Shown piece after piece: positions 13,427 through 19,896 of a DNA stretch of 40,420 nucleotides (its first letter is position 1; every line of letters begins with the position of its first letter). The position numbers were made by a program, and so were the translations under genes. Source of the stretch: a virus. The stretch is from positions 1 to 40,420 of IMG/VR virus record IMGVR_UViG_3300019776_000128. One strand, written 5' to 3'. Under the pieces are notes generated by a model, which saw only the letters and a list, made by a program, of their open reading frames with translations, was not told where the DNA came from and searched no databases.

Positions 13427-14683
13427 ATGACACCCTCTGAAATCACCCGCGCGATCAAATCCTGCACCAGCGAAACCGTCCTGCGTGACAGCACCGGAGA
13501 GCGTGGAAGCGGCGTCTTGATGCTGGTCCTGCGCCGCTACAGCACCGGCGTGACGGCCATGTGGACGGCCATGTGGCAGCAGGACGGCAAGCGCCGCAAA
13601 CTCCAGCTGGGTCGGTATCCCGAAATGGGCCTGGCTGATGCCAGGGCGGCGTTCAATGCCAAGGTGCGGGACGTGCTGGCGGCCAAGCGCAACCCGGCGG
13701 CCATGGCTGTGGCCACCGAACGCCCGACCGTCCAGCGCCTGTTTGATGCGTACTGCGACCGCATGGCTGCCGATGGCAAAGCCAGCGCCGTGGAAGTGCG
13801 CCGGTGCCTGGGCTTCGCAGCCGAACACATTGGTGCCAACAGGCTGGCGGCTGATGTGCACGCCTCGGATGTTTCGTCATACTTGGCCACGATCTATGCC
13901 AGGGGCGCCAAGGTTGCCGCCGACCGGGTGCGGTCGTACCTGTCCGCCGCGTTCAATTTCGGCATGAAGTCGGCCAACGATTACCGGTCAGAACGCCGCC
14001 AGGACTGGGGCATCCAGTCGAACCCCGTGGCGGCCATCCAGAAGGACACCGGCGCCAGCCTGCCGCGTGACCGGGCGCTGACAGCTGGTGAACTGGCCAC
14101 GTTCTGGCACGCACTGGACCGGGGTGGCTTTGCCTTGGAAACCCGCGCGGCCCTGCGGCTGATGATCTGCTGCGGCCAGCGCCTGCGGGAAACCCTGCGA
14201 ATGGAATCGCATGAAGTCGATCTGGACGCTGGCGTTTGGCACATCCCGGCCCACAAGACCAAGGGCGGGCGGTTCCCCCATGCTGTGCCGCTGCCGTCCA
14301 TGGCGGTGGCCATCATTCGGGAGCTGATGCTGGTGCACCGCACGGGGCCGCTGATGCCAATTCAGGACCACTCTGTCACCACGGCGGTCATGCGATGGCT
14401 GGATGATGCGCCGGTGGCTCACTTCCAGGTGCGTGATTTGCGCCGGACGTGGAAGTCACGGGCGGCGGATGCTGGCCTGGACAGGTTCACCCGCGACCTG
14501 ATCCAGCAGCACGCCAAGACCGACACCGGGTCCAAGCATTACGACCGGGCGGACTATCTGCCGCTGGTGACGGACGCCATGAAGAAATGGGACAGGTGGC
14601 TGCGTGCCGCCTTAGTCGCGCCTGAACACGCGGTTCGCACGCTCCCGCAGCTGGGCGCAGTCCAGGCACAGGTGCAGGCCTAG
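13427..14683 (+). CDS. int: Tyrosine-type integrase
   Basis: A 418-residue tyrosine recombinase that should insert the phage into a tRNA-Lys gene. It has an N-terminal DNA-binding part, a core-binding domain (about 90-190) and a catalytic domain. Catalytic Arg is in CCGQRLRETL (R252), box II is VRDLRRT (R336, R339), His/Trp position QQHAK (H362) and the nucleophile is Tyr in SKHYDR (Y372). The first residue of box II is Arg rather than the usual His. ATG 13427 lacks a Shine-Dalgarno and directly follows arm-like repeats; a TTG at 13352 is in frame. The last 23 residues extend past the usual end and overlap an opposite-strand gene. Confidence 0.9.
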   Translation: MTPSEITRAIKSCTSETVLRDSTGERGSGVLMLVLRRYSTGVTAMWTAMWQQDGKRRKLQLGRYPEMGLADARAAFNAKVRDVLAAKRNPAAMAVATERPTVQRLFDAYCDRMAADGKASAVEVRRCLGFAAEHIGANRLAADVHASDVSSYLATIYARGAKVAADRVRSYLSAAFNFGMKSANDYRSERRQDWGIQSNPVAAIQKDTGASLPRDRALTAGELATFWHALDRGGFALETRAALRLMICCGQRLRETLRMESHEVDLDAGVWHIPAHKTKGGRFPHAVPLPSMAVAIIRELMLVHRTGPLMPIQDHSVTTAVMRWLDDAPVAHFQVRDLRRTWKSRAADAGLDRFTRDLIQQHAKTDTGSKHYDRADYLPLVTDAMKKWDRWLRAALVAPEHAVRTLPQLGAVQAQVQA

Positions 14684-14824
14684 CTTCTGCCGGGCCGGGG
14701 TGATTGGTTCTTCGCATTCCTCGCAATGCGTCACCGGCGGGCGGTTCGCAGCTGCCCGCTGGATTGCTATTCGGCGTTCCATGTCCGCCAGGATGGCGTC
14801 GTTGGCGATGTCGGCTTCGTCCAT
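14612..14824 (-). CDS. DksA/TraR-type zinc-finger protein
   Basis: A 70-residue protein with an N-terminal helical part (ADIANDAILADMERRIA) and a C4 zinc finger CEECEEPITPARQKLGLHLC-LDC, the TraR/DksA C-terminal pattern. Small phage TraR-like proteins bind in the RNA polymerase secondary channel and change host promoter output. The ATG shares bases with the upstream stop (TAATG). It is the last gene of the late operon, and its final 72 bp overlap the 3' end of the convergent integrase gene. This size lacks the long DksA coiled coil but matches TraR-length proteins. Confidence 0.85.
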   Translation of the reverse strand: MDEADIANDAILADMERRIAIQRAAANRPPVTHCEECEEPITPARQKLGLHLCLDCAQLRERANRVFRRD

Positions 14825-14967
14825 TACCAGGCAGCCCTCCACAGAAAGACCTGGGCGAACGCATAGCCAGCCCACATGCCGGCGCCGTTCACGTTGCCCT
14901 TGGTCAGTTGGTCCACGGCCACCACGGCATAGGCCAGCCCTGTTGCTGCGATCAGCCAGTGGCTCAT
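14824..14967 (-). CDS. Small membrane protein
   Basis: A 47-residue protein below common size limits. Its N-terminal and C-terminal parts are hydrophobic (WLIAATGLAYAVVAV and MWAGYAFAQVFLW), separated by DQLTKGN, suggesting two short membrane segments. It overlaps both neighbours (ATGA with the phosphoesterase, TAATG with the zinc-finger gene), which supports real translation. Function unknown. Confidence 0.6.
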   Translation of the reverse strand: MSHWLIAATGLAYAVVAVDQLTKGNVNGAGMWAGYAFAQVFLWRAAW

Positions 14968-15935
14968 AGCGCCCCCACGTCGATCAGTTCCCCCCTGAAC
15001 TCGATCAGGTCGTCGCCGTACTTGTGCACCACCTCGGGCCACAGCAGCTGTCCGTCCACGAACGTCAGCACGGCGAACCCGCTGCGCCAGTTCGTGGGGT
15101 TCTGCTCCAGGTAGTCCGCGAACTGGGGGCCGGACGGGTCCGCCAGGGTTCCGGTGTCCACGCCGTACCTGGTGCCGTTGTAGTCCGACCAAGGCGTGAC
15201 TTTGAGGCTGTGCAAGTGGCCGGTCACGATGGACTTTCCGCTGGACACCGTGCCCTGGTGGGTGGCGTGGATTCCGTTCTTGTAACGGTGTTTGACCACC
15301 ACGTCGGCGGTCGGCCAGCAGGCCCAGCAGGTCTGCCAGTCCGGGAAGTGGTCGGACAGGTGCACGCCGTGGACGTTTGCAAACTCTGGCACGCTGTTGG
15401 CCAGGCGGCTGCTGAAGCGGCTGTCGTGGTTGCCCATGGTCCAGATCAGCTTGGCCCGTCCGGCCACGTCTTCGATTTCACCCAAGGCCATCTGGCAGGC
15501 CTTCAGCTCGTCGATGACGCTGGGCGTCTGCTGCCACAGGATGCGCGGGTGGCGGCTGATGCTGGCACCGTCGAAGGCGTCGCCGTTGTTGATGATCGCC
15601 TTAGGCTTCAGGTGGTCGATGGCCCACAGCAGCCCCTTGAACGCCGTTGTGCGAATGCCCGGCCAGAAGTGGGCATCGCTGAACACGATCACGGTGCCGT
15701 TTTCAATACCCAGGTTGATAGCGCTGCGGTGTTCGTGGGCCTTGCTGATGTGTTCGTAGGCCTTGCCGCTGTGGTGCGTGACCTCCAGGGAAATGCCACG
15801 TCGCTGCTCAATGGCACGCCGGCGCTGGTGCACAGCTGTCAGATTGGACCCAAGGGCTTTGGCCACCTTGCTGGGGGACTTGTGCTTGCGCCACAGTTCG
15901 ATGAACTCGGCTTCGGTGACTTTTGGTGCAGGCAT
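14964..15935 (-). CDS. Calcineurin-like metallophosphoesterase with N-terminal HTH
   Basis: A 323-residue two-metal phosphoesterase. Motifs: VFSDAHFWPG (D-x-H), NNGDAFDG (GD), MGNHDSR (GNHD) and TGHLHSLK (GH.H), in the standard order from about residue 83 on. The first 45 residues carry a likely HTH (SPSKVAKALGSNLTAVHQRR), so DNA binding or protein recruitment is plausible. Substrate unknown: phage members include nucleases and nucleotide/protein phosphatases. It lies after the lysis genes in an accessory stretch. GGAG is 4 nt before the ATG. Confidence 0.85.
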   Translation of the reverse strand: MPAPKVTEAEFIELWRKHKSPSKVAKALGSNLTAVHQRRRAIEQRRGISLEVTHHSGKAYEHISKAHEHRSAINLGIENGTVIVFSDAHFWPGIRTTAFKGLLWAIDHLKPKAIINNGDAFDGASISRHPRILWQQTPSVIDELKACQMALGEIEDVAGRAKLIWTMGNHDSRFSSRLANSVPEFANVHGVHLSDHFPDWQTCWACWPTADVVVKHRYKNGIHATHQGTVSSGKSIVTGHLHSLKVTPWSDYNGTRYGVDTGTLADPSGPQFADYLEQNPTNWRSGFAVLTFVDGQLLWPEVVHKYGDDLIEFRGELIDVGAL

Positions 15936-15936
15936 A

Positions 15937-16296
15937 TCACTCCATGGTTAGAACGCGCTCCAGCACGTTGATGACGCGGTGTTCCGCTGACTCCAGCTGC
16001 TCGTCGGTGCTGCGGTGGTCCGCTGCGACGTTGATCAGGTCATGCAGCAGGATATGCAGCAGTTCGTGAAGCGCTGTTTTCTCCAGCGATTCGGGGGTGA
16101 TTTTCTCGGCACCAAAGTCGCCCAGGCGGTAGACAGCCAGCCTGGCGCCGTCGTTGAACTCCACCGTGGCCATGGCGTTCTTGGCCGGCCTGATCCCGCG
16201 TTCGATCCGCCAGTCCCCCAGGGAAAGCGTGGCTTGCCACTTCTGGACAAACTGGTCGAACATCAGCGCCTGGTCGGCGCTGGGGGTGTTTTTCAT
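15937..16296 (-). CDS. HExxH putative zinc metalloprotease-like protein
   Basis: A 119-residue protein with HELLHILLHDL near residue 78, a classic HExxH zinc-protease motif with a third His three residues on (H-x-x-x-H-x-x-x-H). Phages often carry small proteins of this type related to SprT/ImmA-like domains; substrates are unknown. There is no signal peptide, so it acts in the cytoplasm. Its start overlaps the spanin stop (ATGA), which places it in the lysis operon. Confidence 0.7.
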   Translation of the reverse strand: MKNTPSADQALMFDQFVQKWQATLSLGDWRIERGIRPAKNAMATVEFNDGARLAVYRLGDFGAEKITPESLEKTALHELLHILLHDLINVAADHRSTDEQLESAEHRVINVLERVLTME

Positions 16297-16742
16297 TTAG
16301 GCCAGGATTGTTGCAGGGTCAGCGTGTCGCTGGCGTGGCCGTCAGCTGCTCTTGCCAGCGCCTGATATTCTCTGACGCAGCTTTCGAGTACGGCTGTGGC
16401 GGTTGCGGCTGTGTGGCGGGCGGCATCGGCGGTGGCGGTGGGCAGATCTCGACGCGCTGCTGCGGATTGCTCGCGCAGCCGGTCAGCAGCATCACGCAAA
16501 GCGTCGCCATCGCGGCGCAGGTCTTGTTCACGTTTCGCAGCTGCATTTCGGGCCTCTGTCAGTCGTTGATTGGTCAGGCGCTCTGCGGTCAGGGCGCGTT
16601 CATTGGTGGCCTGGACTTCGGCCTGGTGCTTTGCCTGCAGGGTGGTGATCTGGTGGTCGTAGCGCCACGCCTGTACCTTCCAAGTGAAAACGCCGGCCAT
16701 GATGGCACCGGCGATGGCAGCTGCGGTGTGGGTGTAGATCAT
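16293..16742 (-). CDS. Rz: Rz-like i-spanin
   Basis: A 149-residue inner-membrane spanin subunit. It has an N-terminal membrane anchor (HTAAAIAGAIMAGVFTWKVQ) and then a long periplasmic coiled coil rich in Ala, Arg, Glu and Gln (VQATNERALTAERLTNQRL and onward), as in Rz. It overlaps the endolysin stop by ATGA, so ATG 16742 rather than the in-frame upstream Met. The o-spanin gene is nested inside it in another frame. Together they fuse inner and outer membranes in the last step of lysis. Confidence 0.88.
   Translation of the reverse strand: MIYTHTAAAIAGAIMAGVFTWKVQAWRYDHQITTLQAKHQAEVQATNERALTAERLTNQRLTEARNAAAKREQDLRRDGDALRDAADRLREQSAAARRDLPTATADAARHTAATATAVLESCVREYQALARAADGHASDTLTLQQSWPK
16319..16546 (-). 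CDS. Rz1: Rz1-like o-spanin lipoprotein (nested in Rz)
   Basis: A 75-residue protein with a lipoprotein signal peptide (ATLCVMLLTGC, lipobox LTGC-AS, cleavage before Cys24) and a Pro-rich mature part (PPPPPMPPATQPQPPQP). This is the Rz1 pattern, an outer-membrane lipoprotein partner of Rz. It lies entirely inside the i-spanin gene in a different frame, the same nested arrangement as in lambda. Confidence 0.88.
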   Translation of the reverse strand: MQLRNVNKTCAAMATLCVMLLTGCASNPQQRVEICPPPPPMPPATQPQPPQPYSKAASENIRRWQEQLTATPATR

Positions 16743-17197
16743 TGTGGCCCCATGCACGTCTTGAACTCAGCCTGGCGCCTGGTGGTCAGACCGGCCAATG
16801 GCTTGCCATTGAACTTGTCCCACCTCAAAATCTCGCGGCAGGCACCCGCATAGTCTAATGCGTTCAGCTTGCGCACCAGCGTGCTGGAACAGAACGCGCC
16901 GCCGCCAATGTTGTAAGAAAGCGACAGATAGGCGTCGTATTCCCACTGGTACAGCGGGGCGACGACGCATTTTTTCAGTGCGCCTTCGAATTCGCCCACG
17001 TCGATCATGGCGCGCTGAATGGCTCTCACGGGGGTGATGGTGTCGCCAGGCTTGACGCCTTCCGTGGTGCCGAACCCGATTGTGGGCACGTCACCTGCGA
17101 CGGGGGTGTAGGCTTTCTCGCGGTAGCCTTCACTGGTCAGGATGCCGACAAACGCTGCGGCACTCAGCGCCAGGCTTGCAACCTGGACCCGGTTCAC
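16739..17197 (-). CDS. GH24 lysozyme endolysin with SAR-type N-terminus
   Basis: A 152-residue muramidase. The N-terminus (VASLALSAAAFVGIL, residues 6-20) is a weak, Ala/Gly-rich hydrophobic stretch, as in signal-anchor-release endolysins, which are exported by Sec and released by membrane depolarisation. Catalytic region: E23 in TSEGYREKAY, then GDVPTIGFG with D36 and T39. Thr lies 16 residues after Glu and Pro sits where the R21-type Asp would be, so the triad spacing differs from the T4/R21 pattern. The start is GTG 17197, overlapping the holin stop (GTGA). Confidence 0.87.
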   Translation of the reverse strand: MNRVQVASLALSAAAFVGILTSEGYREKAYTPVAGDVPTIGFGTTEGVKPGDTITPVRAIQRAMIDVGEFEGALKKCVVAPLYQWEYDAYLSLSYNIGGGAFCSSTLVRKLNALDYAGACREILRWDKFNGKPLAGLTTRRQAEFKTCMGPQ

Positions 17198-17385
17198 GAC
17201 CGCAAGTCCTTGTAAATCTGCCACAGCTTGTGGCTGATCATCAGCAGCGTGTAGATCAGCGTGGACCACAGCACCAATTCGCTGACTTGAACGCCCATAA
17301 CGCTGGCCAATGAAACTGTTGCGGGGGGCGCGGCTTTGGCGAGAATAGCGGCCCCTGTTTCAGCTGTGGTCTGTGGTGCGTCCAT
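17194..17385 (-). CDS. Holin
   Basis: A 63-residue protein with a polar N-terminus and one clear hydrophobic segment (ELVLWSTLIYTLLMIS), then a basic C-terminal end (HKLWQIYKDLRS). Size, topology and position just before the endolysin fit a small single-membrane-segment holin; the Ala-rich first part might form a second weak segment. Its ATG comes straight after a U run of a terminator hairpin with no Shine-Dalgarno in between, an unusual start site. It controls the timing of lysis. Confidence 0.82.
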   Translation of the reverse strand: MDAPQTTAETGAAILAKAAPPATVSLASVMGVQVSELVLWSTLIYTLLMISHKLWQIYKDLRS

Positions 17386-17433
17386 AAAAAAAGTCCGGCG
17401 TTGGTTTGTTCGATTCTAACAAACTGACGCCGG
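17386..17433 (-). terminator. Strong intrinsic terminator immediately before the holin
   Basis: Arms 17395-17410 and 17418-17433 pair over 16 positions, with two mismatches on the transcribed minus strand, around a 7-nt loop. A TTTTTTT run follows and is separated from the stem by two bases. The last T is the base before the holin ATG. It can end transcripts coming from the tail genes, so lysis genes depend on read-through or antitermination. Confidence 0.87.
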
Positions 17434-17464
17434 TCAAGTGGGGGGTTTTGGGTGATTTTGCGGG

Positions 17465-17626
17465 TTAGTCTTTCGGCGGCTCTGGCTCGGCTGGTTTCTG
17501 CGCGGCTTCGACCTGGGCATTGATTTTGTCAAAAAGCGCCTTTGAAACCTTCAGGGGCAGCTCGCCAAGGGCTGCGCCAATGATGGTTAGATCGTTCTGG
17601 TCGAGCTTCAGGGTGATTTCGTTCAT
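17465..17626 (-). CDS. Hypothetical small tail-region protein
   Basis: A 53-residue protein, MNEITLKLDQNDLTIIGAAL then GELPLKVSKALFDKINAQ and a Pro/Glu-rich end. The LKLDQNDL..I..AL.ELP pattern is typical of small phage proteins with unknown role that lie between tail fibre and lysis genes. It has AAAGGA 5 nt before the ATG and is too short for usual ORF calling. Confidence 0.7.
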   Translation of the reverse strand: MNEITLKLDQNDLTIIGAALGELPLKVSKALFDKINAQVEAAQKPAEPEPPKD

Positions 17627-17640
17627 GGGTTTCCTTTCGA

Positions 17641-17970
17641 TTAAACCGTTGCCCAGGGCAGTTCAGTGGCTGGCACGTCCGGGTTTTGGTGGGATTGGAT
17701 TTTAGCGGTGATTTCGGCTTCGTAGGCGGCAACCTGAACTGCGCCCAGCTGGCTGTGGCACCAAGCCAACACCTGCGGTTCGTTCAGTTCATCGAACTGC
17801 GTAAAGTCACCAGCGGGGCCGGGCAGGGCCACCACACCGAAAATGCTGTCGCTGTTCGTGCCGTCTGTGCCGTCCAGGCGCCACGTCACCGAACTGATTA
17901 CCTTGGGCAGATCGAACACCTGTTCCTTGTACTGCAGCGCATGCACGCGCCAGGTCTTGATCACGTTCAT
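17641..17970 (-). CDS. Conserved tail-associated protein (DUF7936-like)
   Basis: A 109-residue protein: a short beta-rich start (VIKTWRVHALQYKEQV), VISSVTWRLDGTDG, and a helical C-terminal part. The pattern is that of a conserved small protein found downstream of tail fibre genes (DUF7936-like). Function unknown; it may help fibre folding or attachment. It overlaps the upstream gene by 4 nt. Confidence 0.65.
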   Translation of the reverse strand: MNVIKTWRVHALQYKEQVFDLPKVISSVTWRLDGTDGTNSDSIFGVVALPGPAGDFTQFDELNEPQVLAWCHSQLGAVQVAAYEAEITAKIQSHQNPDVPATELPWATV

Positions 17971-18197
17971 TGCGCGCCCTCCAGTGCAGCTTTGATCTCG
18001 TCGGCTGTGGCGGCTGCGTCGATGGCGGCCTGGATAGCTGCGTACTTCGCGCGGATCGCCTGGCGCTCGGCTTCAGCCTGGGCTGCCTCGGCCGGGATAG
18101 TGGCCTTGATGTCTAGCGGTGCGAACTCCTGCGCGCGGGAAGCGCGGCGCATGTCGTGGCCGATGGCCTTGGCTCTGTCGATGTTGATGCTGATCAT
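17967..18197 (-). CDS. Conserved small tail-region protein
   Basis: A 76-residue soluble helical protein starting MISINIDRAKAIGHDMRRAS. Proteins of this kind, with INIDRAK.IGHD.RR at the start and an Ala/Glu-rich coiled-coil end, are common downstream of phage tail fibres and are of unknown function. ATG 18197 overlaps the upstream stop (ATGA), so upstream in-frame codons were rejected. Confidence 0.7.
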   Translation of the reverse strand: MISINIDRAKAIGHDMRRASRAQEFAPLDIKATIPAEAAQAEAERQAIRAKYAAIQAAIDAAATADEIKAALEGAQ

Positions 18198-18442
18198 TCT
18201 GCGGCCTCGTCTTGCTCTGCAAACCACGCTTCGGCGCCGATGCCGTGGCCGTCTGGCTCGCTGAAATCGGAGTACCAGGCGGCTCGGAAGGTGCGGTCTG
18301 CTGGAATGTCGGCGCCGTCGATGATCCGGTAAGGTACACCAGCCGGCACGTCCTTGCGGGCGACTTCAACCAGCGGCAGCTCGCCGGTTGGGTGTATGAC
18401 GGCCAGGCCTTCAGCTGTGGGATAGATGATGCGTTTGGTCAT
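18194..18442 (-). CDS. Conserved tail-region protein
   Basis: An 82-residue acidic soluble protein. VPAGVPYRIIDGADIPADRT and FRAAWYSDF are typical of a small family in phage tail regions where it precedes the gene above. It may accompany the fibre. It is 9 nt after the fibre stop. No biochemical role known to me. Confidence 0.7.
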   Translation of the reverse strand: MTKRIIYPTAEGLAVIHPTGELPLVEVARKDVPAGVPYRIIDGADIPADRTFRAAWYSDFSEPDGHGIGAEAWFAEQDEAAE

Positions 18443-18450
18443 GTTGCGCC

Positions 18451-19893
18451 TTAGATGAAGACCGCGACGTTAACACAGTCGGTGTCGATTTGGTTGCCAG
18501 AGCTGGTTCTTGTGCTGACACGCACGGATGAAGTTGTAGCCGAAGATGCCCCCACGCCAGCAGTGGATGGCGCGTAAAGACCAGCGGCAATGACGTTCGT
18601 GTTACCTGATGCAGTGGACACGGCTGTCACGTTCGTAGCGTAGTTCGCGTTGCTCATCGCGGTGGTGTAGTTCACGGTGTAATCGCCCACGCCGTTATCG
18701 GTGATGCTCGTCACGTTGCCGCTGGATCGAATGGCCACAGTGCCAGTGCCGTTGAAGTTCACCCAGGCGCGCGCGTCGTAGGCCTTGACCACTGCACCGG
18801 CAGCGTTGGTAGTTGACATCTGCCCACTGGAGTCAATACGGGCGCGTTCGGTGCCATTTGTATAGAAGCGTTGCGCCCCTGCGTTACTCATTACAAAGTT
18901 CAGGTCTGTGCCGTCGTTGTAAAGGAATTGGGTGGCGGTGCCTCCGCGCAATTCCAGCAAGGCTGTGGAGGTTCCGTAGATTTCCACAAGGCCGCGACCA
19001 GCAGCGCTATACGCTGCGGCGGTTTTTCCGACCAGCAAGTTCCCGCTGGAGTCGAGGCGCATACGTTCGGTGTTGTTCGTGCCGAACGCCATGTAGGTAT
19101 TGGCGCGGTTGTACAAATACACATTCGACGAACCGTCTTGGATCAGATCAAACGATGATGTGCCAGGAACGCCTGCGTTACCCGCAACAGACACATACGC
19201 GTGATTGCCTGCGCTTGCATAGGAGCGAATAACAGTCGTGCCCCCAGATGACACATCCAGCTTCGCCCCCGGCGAACTCGTCCCAATCCCCAGCCCTGTG
19301 CTGGTCAGGCGCATTTGTTCGGATGTGTCGATATAGAACGAAGTGAAACCGCCCCACCCTGCACTACGTCCGCTTGCAATACGCAGTTCGGAATTGTTCG
19401 GTTGTGCTTTTACAAACGCATCTAATGCGCCGCCATTGAATTCAAAACCATACAAAGCATTTATAGTGCTTGCAGTTGCGCGAATAACTGGAGAGCCTGT
19501 AGACGCATTTAGTGTTGTCCCATCAAACGTCAGCGCAGACCCGCTGGTCAGCACCTTGCTACCGTTCAGGTAAGGGACGCCGTTGGCGGTGCCGCCGTTA
19601 AGCGTCACATCGCCAGATACCGTCACGGTGGCCAAGGACGCATTACCGCTGACGGTAAGAGCGCCAGCGACAGATAGCGCCGGGAATGTGAAGGTAGACA
19701 CAGCATCCACCCAGGCGGTGCCGTTCCATGTTTCAAAGCGGCCCGTGCTGGTGTTCAGCCGCTTGCTGTTGGTCGGGATGCTTGTGCTGCTGCTGCCCTC
19801 AAACCAGACCGCATTGTCGATGTCACGGTCTTTTACTTCGGTGACAAAGTTGGTGTAGGTGCTGGTTAGCGCCGGTTTTGTCCAGTCTGCCAT
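18451..19893 (-). CDS. Tail fibre protein
   Basis: A 480-residue fibre-like protein. The N-terminal part (about 1-70) has a short conserved segment TGRFETWNGTAWVDA of the fibre-base type. Then come Gly/Ser/Thr-rich beta repeats with ERMRLDSSGNLLVG, SEQMRLTSTGLGIG and TERARIDSSG, the familiar trimeric fibre repeat. The Ser/Thr-rich C-terminal region (about 360-480) is probably the host-binding tip. AAAGGAG is 8 nt before the ATG, inside the end of the J-like gene. No intramolecular chaperone was recognised. Confidence 0.85.
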   Translation of the reverse strand: MADWTKPALTSTYTNFVTEVKDRDIDNAVWFEGSSSTSIPTNSKRLNTSTGRFETWNGTAWVDAVSTFTFPALSVAGALTVSGNASLATVTVSGDVTLNGGTANGVPYLNGSKVLTSGSALTFDGTTLNASTGSPVIRATASTINALYGFEFNGGALDAFVKAQPNNSELRIASGRSAGWGGFTSFYIDTSEQMRLTSTGLGIGTSSPGAKLDVSSGGTTVIRSYASAGNHAYVSVAGNAGVPGTSSFDLIQDGSSNVYLYNRANTYMAFGTNNTERMRLDSSGNLLVGKTAAAYSAAGRGLVEIYGTSTALLELRGGTATQFLYNDGTDLNFVMSNAGAQRFYTNGTERARIDSSGQMSTTNAAGAVVKAYDARAWVNFNGTGTVAIRSSGNVTSITDNGVGDYTVNYTTAMSNANYATNVTAVSTASGNTNVIAAGLYAPSTAGVGASSATTSSVRVSTRTSSGNQIDTDCVNVAVFI

Positions 19894-19896
19894 TAT

